The notes under the pieces are model-generated. The model was not told the origin of the DNA, searched no databases, and saw only the letters and a list, made by a program, of their open reading frames with translations. From contig CAZQEC010000011.1 in the NCBI GenBank assembly GCA_964591565.1, positions 1 through 26,357 on the forward strand: a DNA stretch of 26,357 nt, read 5' to 3'. Source of the stretch: CAZQEC01 sp964591565. Its GTDB lineage: Bacteria; Patescibacteriota; UBA1384; CAJBMM01. Shown here piece after piece: positions 7,837 through 15,441 of this stretch (position 1 is its first letter; each line of letters opens with the position of its first letter). A program made the translations under genes and the position numbers.

Positions 7837-8768
7837 GTTATTTTCGTTAGTAACGCTAAAACATTTAGTGGGTCATCTCCCGTTTTAATCCTCAAGTCGG
7901 ATAACGCTAACTGCTGATAATATTTGCACAACTGGAGCAAACTAAAGCGTTTGGCCTGCTTTTCTGCCATCGTCACCGTATAGGGCTTTTGCGCCCGAAA
8001 ATACTCGCTCGTTGCGGGTGATTTTTTTTGATCTTGTAGCTCGCGCATGGCGATTAAGCGACGAGTTTGCCCAATCAGTTGTCCGAGCAGTTTCATCGGT
8101 TCAGTGCCGTTTTCAATCTCAGTCACAATAATTTGCCAGGCCCGTTTGGAGTCGCCACTCAAAACCGCCTCACCCAGGGCAAAAGCCCGAAACTCTAAGG
8201 CGGCTGGTACTAACTGATCTACCATCGCTAAAGTAACGGTGTCTTGCCCCAGCAGTTTGATTTTATTAATCTCTCCCTCAAAATTAACCCCTGGCCCGAG
8301 CAGTCTGGTGCTTAAAGCGGTCAAGGCGTCTGGCTGAATGTTGATGTCGGCCTCGCGTAAAAGTTTAGCGATTCTCAGGCGTAGTTTTGGCTGATCCAAC
8401 GCTGGAAAATAGCTCACCTTGCCATGTTCACCGACATACTTTCCAATCACAGATGCCAACCCAGACTCATTTTCCTCAATAAATAGCGTCACGGTTTTAT
8501 CGCTTGCAATCTGCAGGGCGCGCACTATTCTTTCTTGTTCGTCTGTGGGTTCACCACTTGCACCGTAAATGACAATGAGGCGTTTTGGACCGAGTAGAGG
8601 TTGAATGTGCAATGATTCGACTAGTTTTGCCACATTTAACGGCGCGTGATGCTCGCTCATATCTAAATCGGCGTCTGCCTTTTCAGCAAAGCGCCCGCGC
8701 CATTCTTTGACTTTCTGTCGCAAGGCAACCACGTCGGCACCGTAAAACAGATAATGTTGATTAGACAT
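7833..8768 (-). CDS. holA: DNA polymerase III delta subunit (HolA)
   Basis: A 311-residue clamp-loader delta subunit. The N-terminal part (YLFYGADVVALRQKV, then PLLGPKRLIVI near 57-67) matches the degenerate AAA+ fold of HolA, with a central helical region and a C-terminal collar domain from about 195 (LEFRAFALGEAVLSGD, MKLLGQLIGQTRRLI). Delta opens the beta sliding clamp within the clamp-loader complex. The start overlaps the end of polA by 8 bp, so the two replication genes form a translationally coupled pair. rpsT lies convergent and downstream; holA-rpsT adjacency is common in bacteria. Confidence 0.9.
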   Translation of the reverse strand: MSNQHYLFYGADVVALRQKVKEWRGRFAEKADADLDMSEHHAPLNVAKLVESLHIQPLLGPKRLIVIYGASGEPTDEQERIVRALQIASDKTVTLFIEENESGLASVIGKYVGEHGKVSYFPALDQPKLRLRIAKLLREADINIQPDALTALSTRLLGPGVNFEGEINKIKLLGQDTVTLAMVDQLVPAALEFRAFALGEAVLSGDSKRAWQIIVTEIENGTEPMKLLGQLIGQTRRLIAMRELQDQKKSPATSEYFRAQKPYTVTMAEKQAKRFSLLQLCKYYQQLALSDLRIKTGDDPLNVLALLTKIT

Positions 8769-11367
8769 CTGTCATTTCACCCCAATTTTGCCCGACACTG
8801 GCGCTAATTTCAATCGGCACATCGAGTTTGGCGGACTCAATCATCACTTTTTTGATGCGTTCGGTGGCTTCGTTGACTTTGTCCGATTCGACCTCAAGCA
8901 CCAGTTCGTCGTGGACAGTTAACAAAAGCGTGGCGTGCGGCCAAGATTGCAAATGTTCGCCCACTTTAATCATGGCCATTTTTAACATATCGGCTTGAGT
9001 GCCTTGCATCGGAAAGTTCATCACCATGCGCTCGCCGGCCTGCCGAATGGCCCAGACGCTTGACTTTAACTCCGGGAAATCGCGCCGACGACCGTACAAC
9101 GTAGTGTAAAACCCATCTTTGGTTGCCTGATCCTTGACCGACTGCATATAAGATTTAACTTTTGAAAAGGTGGCGAAATAACGCTCGATAAATAGTTGAG
9201 CGGTTTTGTATTCGATGTTGAGGTTGATGGCCAAGCGATGCGCCGACAGGCCATACAATAGACCAAAGTTAATTGCTTTGGCGGCGCGTCTTTGTTCTTT
9301 GGTTACTTGATTTAGTGGAATGTCGTGCACTGCGGCGGCGGTAGCGCTGTGAATATCTACCCCAGCTTTAAAGTGTTCGATTAGCCGAGTATCGTGCGAC
9401 AAATGGGCCAAAATGCGCAGTTCAAATTGTGAATAATCGAGCGACAGTAGTAAATGTTTCGGCTCTGCCACAAAACTACGTCTAATGGTATTGCCAAGCT
9501 CACTTCTAATCGGAATGTTTTGTAAATTGGGGTCGTTACTGGAAAGTCGCCCGGTAGCGGCCCCAATTTGATTATAGGTGGTGTGTATGCGCCCATCATT
9601 CTCGTCTATTAATTTAGGTAACACATCTACATAAGTGTTTTTCAGCTTGGCCAACTCACGATATTGCATAATCAAGTTAATAATCGGGTGCGATTGTTGC
9701 AAAGATTCGAGTGTGGCGACATCGGTCGAAAAACCGTTCGTCTTTTTCTTAACGCCGATTGTGCTTAATTGCAATTTTTCAAACAGTATAACCCCTAATT
9801 GTTGTGGTGAGGCCACGTTAAACTGCTCGCCGGCTGATTTCCAAATGTCTGATTCAAGATCGGCAATTTGCTTGGTCATGTCCTCTGACATTTGATGAAG
9901 CGATTTTGGGTCAACGGTTATGCCAACACGCTCCATCTGATATAAAACCGCTATCAGGGGCTTTTCAATCTCTAACCAGACTGATTCTAGGCGCATAGAT
10001 TTTAGAGCACCCAGTGAGCCCCTAGATGCCTGCCACAGGGTAATAGCGGAAACGCCAGACGCCGTAACGCTACCAGCGGAGTTGTCTGCGGATATATGAC
10101 TGTTAAAATCGGGCTGATCGTTGACAAGCTGGCCAACAATTAACAGATCAACATCTTGAGAACGCAGTGTCATTCTGGGCATTAGGTGCATCATTGCCTT
10201 CGCATCCCACCAGATAATGCGCGCCTCAGTTTGATGGAGGACGGCGCGTATCTGTTTTAAGTCTTTAGATGTTACCCCGCATGCATGCGCACTCTCACCG
10301 TCGCTCGATATAGCAATGGCACTGACTTGCCCGCCTCTAGCCGAAATGCCGCTAAAAGTAATAAAAACCGCCAAATTGCCTCTGGTAGACTCGATTTTTT
10401 GCATCATCTCGTTAACATCAATAACCTTAACGTGATCTGATTCAGACGCAGTCACATTATCAAACAAGTTTAGCCCTGGTGCTGGTTGTTTGGCCAACTT
10501 GACGATACGTTTGATCAAGCTCTGAAATTGCAATTGCTCAAATAATTGATTAACCAACTCGGTATCCATATTTAATGCAGATTTCGGCTCTGGCACCGCA
10601 TCTAGCGGCACATCGCAATCAATTTTGGATAGCTGATATGACAAATACGCAATTTCCTTACCAGCCCGCAATTTTTCCAAGACGCTTGCATTAATCCTGA
10701 CGTCTTTGGCTAACACTGCTTCATATAAGTCATCCAAAGTATGAAAACTAGATACCAATTTCTGCGCCGTCACTTCACCAATGCCACTAACCCCGGGAAT
10801 GTTGTCAGATGTGTCCCCGCGCAGGGCCTTGTAAACCACAAATTCATCGGCGCTTAAGCCATATTCGTCGTGTAAAAGTTGTGGATCATATACTACCGAC
10901 TTAGTAATGCCTTGCTTAAACATCATCACCGAGGTGTTTTTGGACACTAACTGTAGTTCATCACGGTCGCCAGTTAAGATGATTACCTCACTAATAGATT
11001 CAAACTTCTTGGCTAATGTGCCAATTAAATCGTCTGCCTCAAAACCAACTTTGGTGACGATTGGAAAACCAAATGCCTCTACTACGTCGTGGATGCGTGG
11101 CACCTGCACCGCCAACGCCGGTTCCATTTCTTTACGGGTCGCTTTGTAATCTTTGTAGAGAGCGTGTCGAAACGTTTTGCCCGATACATCAAAACAGCAG
11201 ATGACAGAAGTTGGTTTGATCGTTTCAATAGCGTTCAGCAAAGCGGCCGAAAAACCGTAAATGGCCCCCGTCGGCTGACCGTCTTTAGTTGCCATATCGG
11301 CCGGCAAAGCGTGATAGGCACGGTGTACTAGGGCGTTCGAGTCAATCAGCAGTATTTTACTTTTCAT
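8761..11367 (-). CDS. polA: DNA polymerase I
   Basis: An 868-residue polymerase I. Residues 1-295 form the 5'-3' exonuclease (IDSNALVHRAYHA at 8-20, GFEADDLIGTLAKK at 108-121, GDTSDNIPGVSGIG at 184-197). Residues about 310-465 hold a 3'-5' exonuclease-like domain in which the acidic DxE site is not recognisable, so proofreading is probably absent. The polymerase domain has motif A at 644-651 (DYSQFELR), motif B at 693-706 (RRAAKAINFGLLYG) and motif C at 818-821 (VHDE). It overlaps holA by 8 bp. The start lies 6 nt after an extended -10, so the mRNA may be leaderless. Confidence 0.97.
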   Translation of the reverse strand: MKSKILLIDSNALVHRAYHALPADMATKDGQPTGAIYGFSAALLNAIETIKPTSVICCFDVSGKTFRHALYKDYKATRKEMEPALAVQVPRIHDVVEAFGFPIVTKVGFEADDLIGTLAKKFESISEVIILTGDRDELQLVSKNTSVMMFKQGITKSVVYDPQLLHDEYGLSADEFVVYKALRGDTSDNIPGVSGIGEVTAQKLVSSFHTLDDLYEAVLAKDVRINASVLEKLRAGKEIAYLSYQLSKIDCDVPLDAVPEPKSALNMDTELVNQLFEQLQFQSLIKRIVKLAKQPAPGLNLFDNVTASESDHVKVIDVNEMMQKIESTRGNLAVFITFSGISARGGQVSAIAISSDGESAHACGVTSKDLKQIRAVLHQTEARIIWWDAKAMMHLMPRMTLRSQDVDLLIVGQLVNDQPDFNSHISADNSAGSVTASGVSAITLWQASRGSLGALKSMRLESVWLEIEKPLIAVLYQMERVGITVDPKSLHQMSEDMTKQIADLESDIWKSAGEQFNVASPQQLGVILFEKLQLSTIGVKKKTNGFSTDVATLESLQQSHPIINLIMQYRELAKLKNTYVDVLPKLIDENDGRIHTTYNQIGAATGRLSSNDPNLQNIPIRSELGNTIRRSFVAEPKHLLLSLDYSQFELRILAHLSHDTRLIEHFKAGVDIHSATAAAVHDIPLNQVTKEQRRAAKAINFGLLYGLSAHRLAINLNIEYKTAQLFIERYFATFSKVKSYMQSVKDQATKDGFYTTLYGRRRDFPELKSSVWAIRQAGERMVMNFPMQGTQADMLKMAMIKVGEHLQSWPHATLLLTVHDELVLEVESDKVNEATERIKKVMIESAKLDVPIEISASVGQNWGEMTDV

Positions 11368-11373
11368 GCTGGA

Positions 11374-11382
11374 ATTGTAGCA
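11374..11382 (-). promoter_or_regulatory. Extended -10 promoter of polA, probable leaderless start
   Basis: On the minus strand TG-c-TACAAT followed by exactly 6 nt and the polA ATG. There is no room for a Shine-Dalgarno sequence. The geometry is identical to that of the tyrosine recombinase gene. Confidence 0.6.
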
Positions 11383-11393
11383 TGTTTGGGAAA

Positions 11394-11518
11394 ATTAGGT
11401 ATCAGGTATTATGTATTAGGTATCAGGGGAAGAATAACACCCAAACTGTCCCATACGTGATACATGATACTATACTTGATACGAATAACCCGCTATTTGC
11501 TACCAGCTACTTGATACT
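11394..11518. repeat. Two-armed heptad element H3 between polA and the DGR target
   Basis: The left arm (11394-11429) is made of 7-mers such as GTATCAG / GTATTAT / GTATTAG. The right arm (11452-11518) holds the inverse type, GATACAT / GATACTA / TGATACG, then CTACCAG / CTACTTG. A core of about 22 nt separates them. It occupies the spacer between the divergent polA and DGR target genes. Confidence 0.7.
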
Positions 11519-11572
11519 TATTATCCTACGAAGCATCTGGCAGTGGATTAGTGTTTCTTGTTACTATTTTTA

Positions 11573-11581
11573 TGATAAAAT
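11573..11581 (+). promoter_or_regulatory. Extended -10 promoter of the DGR target gene
   Basis: TG-a-TAAAAT, giving a leader of about 50 nt before the GTG start at 11638. The -35 region is weak, as is usual for extended -10 promoters. Confidence 0.5.
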
Positions 11582-11637
11582 GAGTCCAAAGATGCAAACG
11601 TCACAATATTAATCAAACTGCAAATGAGTTAATTGAA

Positions 11638-13530
11638 GTGCCTACTGAGCCCGGTATACAATTCTTAAAAGAAAAATATGACTTGCACAACAAGCCGGAG
11701 GTTGACTTCGCCGCAGAACGAACCGAGCATCGAACTGGCGAAGAAGTGCCAGAAGACCCATCCTCCAGAATTGATAACTATCTGCATCGTTTCACAGAGA
11801 TTATTGATCGAGATGATCCAGAAAAACGTCAACGCGGTATTGATGCCTTAAAGAAGGTGTTATTTGATAATTTTGTGACTAAGTATGAAGACATCCCGGA
11901 AAACTACTGGAAACTTCAAGAAACTATCATGCGTGAACGTGGGCAATCGGGTGATTGGAACATCGCCACAGATGAAGATAAAGAAAAAGTAAGGCAAGAA
12001 ACAGCCGCGGCTATGATCGGCGACCAACAAGCATCTCTAGAGCAATGGATTGATTACTTTGCCATGCCAGATTCATCCTATATTCCCGATTATCTAAAGT
12101 ACTGGACATTTCGGAGTATCATTGGACTGCAAGAATATGATAAAGAAAATCACCGGTTTCCCAAGCGCTCACGTGGCACGCTTAAGCAGTTTCCTGACAT
12201 AAATCAGGAGGCGTTGGCTTATGTCCTTGACGGCATTGGGCACCATATTCATGGTCAGCCGCATCAGTTTGAGTATGATATATCGTCGGAAGAGCAGGCG
12301 AAATTCAAACAGTATCTAACTAACGAAAATTTTGCCAATCTCTACGCTTGGGCTACTGAACAAATTAACCCCATCCCCGAGCATCTATTGCCAGTCACAG
12401 CGGGACGATGGGTTAAGTTTGACCAAGGATCAGATTGTAGCGCGCTAGCTGGTTCAATTCGAGGCAAAGCCACCGGTTGGTGTACTGCCGGTGAAAGCAC
12501 CGCCAAGGCACACTTGAGCGGTGGCGATTTCTATGTGTACTACTCAAACAACGATGAGGGTAATTCGGTTAACCCTCGCATTGCGATTCGTATGGAACAA
12601 GGCAAAATTGCGGAGGTAAGAGGTATTGCTTATAAGCAAAATCTAGATCCATACATGTCCGGTGTGCTGGCAGAAAAATTAGCGGAATTTCCTGATAAGG
12701 ACCAATACTTGAAAAAAGAGAGCGACATGCAAAAGCTCACTTATATTGATCATAAAATGGGTAGCGGTCAGGAATTGTCTAAGGATGATTTGTCATTTTT
12801 ATATGAAATTGATTCTCCTATCGAGGGTTTTGGATATCAGAAAGATCCTCGTATCGCCGAGCTACGGAGCAGGCGAAACCCTGAAGCAGATATGCCGATC
12901 GTGTTTGAATGTGATCCGAGTCAAATTGCTCAGTCACTCGAGCAGATCAATATTAATACAAAAGCTTTTGTCGGTAAATTAGAACCAGATATTTTCAACA
13001 AATTGCCCCAAACTGTTGAGCATATATACACCCAGTTTCCCGAAGGTAAAATACACCGCCTTGAATCAACTATTGGCGGCAAGACACGTCAACAATTAGA
13101 GACCGAGATGCAAGATCGTAGCATTAAAATCAGCACAAATATACTCCACTCTCCAGACTTCGCTACCCTAGATAACGCCGAAACAATTACCTTAATTAGA
13201 CTGCGAGTGCTCGACCTCGGGTTTATCCAAAACCCGACCACGGATCAACTTTATGCGCGAGCGGGTGAGCTCGGTTTGGAGCTATGCCCAGCTGAAGTCG
13301 GACCACATTTAAGACTGCAAGATCTGGAACAACCTCTGAATAATTGGTACACAATCGGGATGAAACCGATCGCTCATCGGGTCGGCAGCCCGTACGTTTT
13401 CTTCATCGCGCATGACAGCGGTGGTCTGTGGCTGAGCGGCCATTGGGCGGATCCCACCGACGGGTGGAATCTCGACTATCGGTTTGTCTTTCGTCTGCGC
13501 AAGCACAATTTAGATGCTGAAATTCTTTAA
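11638..13530 (+). CDS. DGR target protein with C-terminal variable domain
   Basis: A 630-residue protein without signal peptide or membrane segment, so probably cytoplasmic. Residues 1-250 are mainly helical and acidic. A middle module (about 255-345) carries RGKATGWCTAGESTAKAHL and GGDFYVYYS; its WCTA core vaguely recalls PcfJ-like proteins, but I do not assign it. The C-terminal part (about 515-630) ends in the Trp/Gly-rich segment GGLWLSGHWADPTDGW...FVFRLRK, which contains the variable repeat. Fifteen codons here (582, 584, 586, 589, 591, 593, 595, 600-602, 605, 608, 609, 614, 615) differ from the template, all by changes at template adenines. The only in-frame canonical start is GTG at 11638; no good ribosome-binding site precedes it, so the exact N-terminus is uncertain. 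The ligand is unknown. Confidence 0.88.
   Translation: MPTEPGIQFLKEKYDLHNKPEVDFAAERTEHRTGEEVPEDPSSRIDNYLHRFTEIIDRDDPEKRQRGIDALKKVLFDNFVTKYEDIPENYWKLQETIMRERGQSGDWNIATDEDKEKVRQETAAAMIGDQQASLEQWIDYFAMPDSSYIPDYLKYWTFRSIIGLQEYDKENHRFPKRSRGTLKQFPDINQEALAYVLDGIGHHIHGQPHQFEYDISSEEQAKFKQYLTNENFANLYAWATEQINPIPEHLLPVTAGRWVKFDQGSDCSALAGSIRGKATGWCTAGESTAKAHLSGGDFYVYYSNNDEGNSVNPRIAIRMEQGKIAEVRGIAYKQNLDPYMSGVLAEKLAEFPDKDQYLKKESDMQKLTYIDHKMGSGQELSKDDLSFLYEIDSPIEGFGYQKDPRIAELRSRRNPEADMPIVFECDPSQIAQSLEQININTKAFVGKLEPDIFNKLPQTVEHIYTQFPEGKIHRLESTIGGKTRQQLETEMQDRSIKISTNILHSPDFATLDNAETITLIRLRVLDLGFIQNPTTDQLYARAGELGLELCPAEVGPHLRLQDLEQPLNNWYTIGMKPIAHRVGSPYVFFIAHDSGGLWLSGHWADPTDGWNLDYRFVFRLRKHNLDAEIL
13371..13500 (+). 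repeat. DGR variable repeat (VR)
   Basis: This segment aligns without gaps to 13871-14000, each position offset by exactly 500. From 13376 on, all 22 differences lie at template adenines (15 A-to-G, 5 A-to-T, 2 A-to-C). The last 19 bp, including TTTCGTCTGCGC, are identical and may hold the mutagenic-homing initiation site. The VR ends 9 codons before the target stop codon. Confidence 0.97.
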
Positions 13531-13870
13531 CTCTTGGCTAATGATTCTTAAGTCTTTTGGGTACTTTGACTAGTGCGGCGTAGCCGCTCGCGCCAAATTT
13601 TGATACCATTGTACTAGATTGGTTATATCGAACGGCTAGCTCTCGACTTCGCTCGAGCCAAGCGGTTTTTCGAGACCATTCTGGCGTATGCAGATTGAGA
13701 GCGGTCATGGTCAAGATTATGAGCGGAGGATTTGCATGTAGTCTTAAAAAAAGAAAAGCTTGGTGTGGTGGGCTGGTGGATTCTTGATCCCAGATTCGAT
13801 ACAGCTAAAACGGTCTTTCGCTAAAAAACGAATTATTGGGGCAGTGTTAATAGATGGCCCACCATACAAC
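13531..13870 (+). other. Spacer between DGR target and template repeat
   Basis: There is no convincing gene in these 340 bases. It holds the hairpin at 13575-13587, a second inverted repeat CTCGA-CTTCGC-TCGAG near 13645-13660 of the same word family as the rpsO-pnp hairpin, and a TG-t-TAATAG extended -10-like sequence near 13846-13854 that could start the template RNA. Confidence 0.4.
13575..13587 (+). other. Small hairpin downstream of VR
   Basis: GCGGC-GTA-GCCGC, 75 nt after the VR end. Hairpins or cruciforms just downstream of the VR are known to help target recognition in the Bordetella phage DGR. This one is shorter and further away, so the role is only suggested. Confidence 0.35.
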
Positions 13871-14000
13871 AACTGATCGGAACGGCAACCCGAACGTTTT
13901 CAACATCAAACATAACAGCAATGGTCTGTGGCTGAACAACAATTGGGCGAATCCCACCAACAAGTGGAATCTCGACAATCAGTTTGTCTTTCGTCTGCGC
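13871..14000 (+). repeat. DGR template repeat (TR)
   Basis: The non-mutated template copied by the DGR reverse transcriptase. In the frame of the target it is rich in AAC/AAT codons: 13 Asn codons lie at positions able to reach many amino acids. It has 38 adenines between 13876 and 14000, of which 22 are changed in the present VR. Homology fades before 13876, where one non-adenine difference (13875, g versus c) occurs, and stops at 14001. It is non-coding: the ATG frame over it (13854-14057) is only the shadow of the VR frame. Confidence 0.96.
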
Positions 14001-14021
14001 CAGCGTCTCTTTTCCGTCCAT

Positions 14022-14345
14022 CTAAAGGTGGCGGTTTTTCTTGTCCGGATTGGCTAAATTTTTCTTCCAACCGCCAAACATCTTGCCCGCCTCGTCTAGT
14101 TTCAGTGCTACTTGCTCGTAATGCCTGTTAGAGATCACTTTCCCTTCCCAAGCCACCGAGATGATAAACTTTAGCGTATCCAGTGTCACAATACACTCTG
14201 AAACCTTTGCTTGTTTTCGTTCTTTCTCAGTAAAATAGGTTATGTACGATAGTTCGAGTAAATCGAGAAACATATTCTCAATTCGAGCCCCAATTGTATA
14301 GCGAGCACTTTTAGGTATATGAGAAATAAAACTCACCCACAACAA
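14022..14345 (-). CDS. avd: Avd-like DGR accessory protein (four-helix bundle)
   Basis: A 107-residue frame on the strand opposite to TR and RT. The sequence IPKSARYTIGARIENMFLDL, the helical middle and the ending HYEQVALKLDEAGKMFGGW match the Avd/four-helix-bundle family, whose pentameric members bind the RT and template RNA and are needed for mutagenic retrohoming. Family proteins normally continue N-terminally. The same frame upstream does encode DASILQRIKEGYLLW (about 14381-14337), but no ATG, GTG or TTG opens it there. The listed start (TTG at 14345, or TTG 14342 with GAGGG 7 nt upstream) gives a shortened form. A good ATG with a promoter exists at 14419, one AG-repeat unit out of frame (see the repeat at 14385-14402). 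The stop lies 21 bp from the TR. Confidence 0.8.
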   Translation of the reverse strand: MLWVSFISHIPKSARYTIGARIENMFLDLLELSYITYFTEKERKQAKVSECIVTLDTLKFIISVAWEGKVISNRHYEQVALKLDEAGKMFGGWKKNLANPDKKNRHL

Positions 14346-14402
14346 ATATCCCTCTTTGATCCGCTGGAGGATCGAGGCATCAACAGAGAGAGAGAGAGAG
14401 AG
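14319..14402 (+). other. Probable out-of-frame 5' part of the DGR RT gene
   Basis: ATG at 14319, preceded by TTTTAGG, opens a frame encoding MRNKTHPQQISLFDPLEDRG and continuing into the AG repeat. It stops at TAA 14403-14405. With one AG unit fewer the frame would run straight into the RT frame, giving a 371-residue RT. It lies antisense inside the avd gene. Confidence 0.4.
14385..14402. repeat. (AG)9 microsatellite in the avd/RT overlap
   Basis: Nine perfect AG units on the plus strand (CT on the minus). The minus-strand ATG at 14419 is 35 nt before the avd-frame codon beginning at 14384 (remainder 2). The plus-strand ATG at 14319 is 89 nt before the RT-frame codon at 14408 (remainder 2). 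Removing one unit, or adding two, puts both genes in frame; nine and ten units leave both broken. Dinucleotide tracts are classic slippage sites. Confidence 0.85.
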
Positions 14403-14426
14403 TAAGATGGCTTCGCCATAGTTTTA

Positions 14427-14435
14427 ACAATATCA
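14427..14435 (-). promoter_or_regulatory. Extended -10 promoter for avd, probable leaderless ATG at 14419
   Basis: On the minus strand TG-a-TATTGT, followed by 7 nt and the ATG at 14419. This is nearly the geometry seen before polA and the recombinase gene, and it supports 14419 as the real avd start. Confidence 0.45.
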
Positions 14436-14449
14436 TATCTGTCGAAAAC

Positions 14450-15436
14450 TTGTTGGTGTCGTGGCAAGAATTTTTATCTGGCAAACGTCACAGAAAAGAT
14501 GTAGCCGAGTTTTCACTTCATTTGATGGATAACATTTTAGACCTGCATTATGAACTGGCAAATAAAACCTACGTACACGGCTCATATCAGCCATTTAAGA
14601 TAAGTGATCCTAAGCCACGCCATATTCATAAAGCGAGCGTTCGTGATCGTCTGCTCCACCATGCTGTGTATCGAATATTGTATCCATATTTTGATCAGCA
14701 ATTTATTTTTGACTCGTACTCTTGTCGAATCAAGAAAGGGACTCATCGGGCAATGAACCGTTTCCGTGATTTTGGCCACAGCGTTTCCCGCAATCATACC
14801 CGTACCGCTTGGGTACTAAAGTGTGATATACGACAGTTCTTTGCCAGCATTGATCACCAGTTACTCGTCACAATTTTGAGTCATCATATCGCAAACGCCG
14901 ACACCCTATGGCTTTTGACTCGCATCATTGGTAGTTTTCACACTGAAGGCAGTAGCGGAATCGGTTTACCACTTGGCAATCTAACCAGCCAACTATTGGT
15001 AAATATATTTATGAATGAATTCGACCAATTTGTAAAACGCGAATTGAGAGCCGTACATTACATTCGTTACGCTGACGACTTTGTGATCTTATCATCAAAT
15101 CGGAGTGAATTGGAAATGCTATTACCGAAGATGAGCAGTTATTTGGAGCAAAAAATGAAGCTAAAGCTTAATCCAAACAAGGTCATTATTAAAACGGTCG
15201 CTTCCGGAATTGATTTTCTGGGCTGGGTTCACTTCCCCGATCATCGAGTGCTACGCACGACTACTAGACGAAGAATTCTCCGCCAAATGAGTTATAACCA
15301 AAGCCATGAATCATATCAATCATATTTAGGCATTTTGCGACACGGTAACAGTTGGAAAATAAAACAGACGACAATGCATGTAAAAGTAGGGATTAAACTC
15401 TCCGTACACTATCCGCTACTGGCTACCTGCCACTAG
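14450..15436 (+). CDS. DGR reverse transcriptase
   Basis: A 328-residue frame with the reverse transcriptase palm: RHIHKASVRDRLLHHAVYRI (57-76), LKCDIRQFFASID (123-135, first catalytic Asp126), IGLPLGNLTSQ (171-181, the DGR-type form ending SQ) and YADD (207-210). There is no maturase or endonuclease domain, unlike group II intron RTs. It copies the TR RNA with adenine infidelity. Only a TTG (14450) is available as start; the frame upstream encodes HSFNNIISVENLLVSWQEF, which looks like genuine RT N-terminus, so the real protein probably starts earlier and is split by the AG repeat. The last residues (HYPLLATCH) and the TAG stop come from heptad element H4 and seem to replace the native end. 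Confidence 0.95.
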   Translation: MLVSWQEFLSGKRHRKDVAEFSLHLMDNILDLHYELANKTYVHGSYQPFKISDPKPRHIHKASVRDRLLHHAVYRILYPYFDQQFIFDSYSCRIKKGTHRAMNRFRDFGHSVSRNHTRTAWVLKCDIRQFFASIDHQLLVTILSHHIANADTLWLLTRIIGSFHTEGSSGIGLPLGNLTSQLLVNIFMNEFDQFVKRELRAVHYIRYADDFVILSSNRSELEMLLPKMSSYLEQKMKLKLNPNKVIIKTVASGIDFLGWVHFPDHRVLRTTTRRRILRQMSYNQSHESYQSYLGILRHGNSWKIKQTTMHVKVGIKLSVHYPLLATCH

Positions 15437-15441
15437 CTACC
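15404..15441. repeat. Heptad element H4 joining RT and TrmB-like gene ends
   Basis: 7-mers of the type TCCGCTA / CTGGCTA / CCTGCCA / CTAGCTA. It supplies the TAG stop of the RT (15434-15436) and, on the other strand, the TAG stop of the regulator (15437-15439). The two convergent stops are thus back to back in the palindrome TAGCTA. Confidence 0.7.

Noticed and set aside
13833..14021. Minus-strand frame over the TR, and the related one over the VR (13309-13506)
   Set aside because: Their similarity to each other follows from the TR/VR repeat alone; no ribosome-binding site or family signal.
13854..14057. Open frame over the template repeat (67 codons) as a protein gene
   Set aside because: It is the TR read in the same frame as the VR, Asn-rich because of the AAY template codons. 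The TR is explained as non-coding template RNA.
14450..15436. Group II intron or retron reverse transcriptase
   Set aside because: There is no maturase or endonuclease domain and no intron RNA ends, and the TR/VR pair and Avd identify a DGR.
11584..15436. Alternative genetic code (TGA as glycine, known in some CPR lineages) as the reason for broken frames
   Set aside because: Full-length genes such as tsaD and uppP end at TGA. The avd and RT frames are disrupted by a shift at the AG tract, not by TGA.
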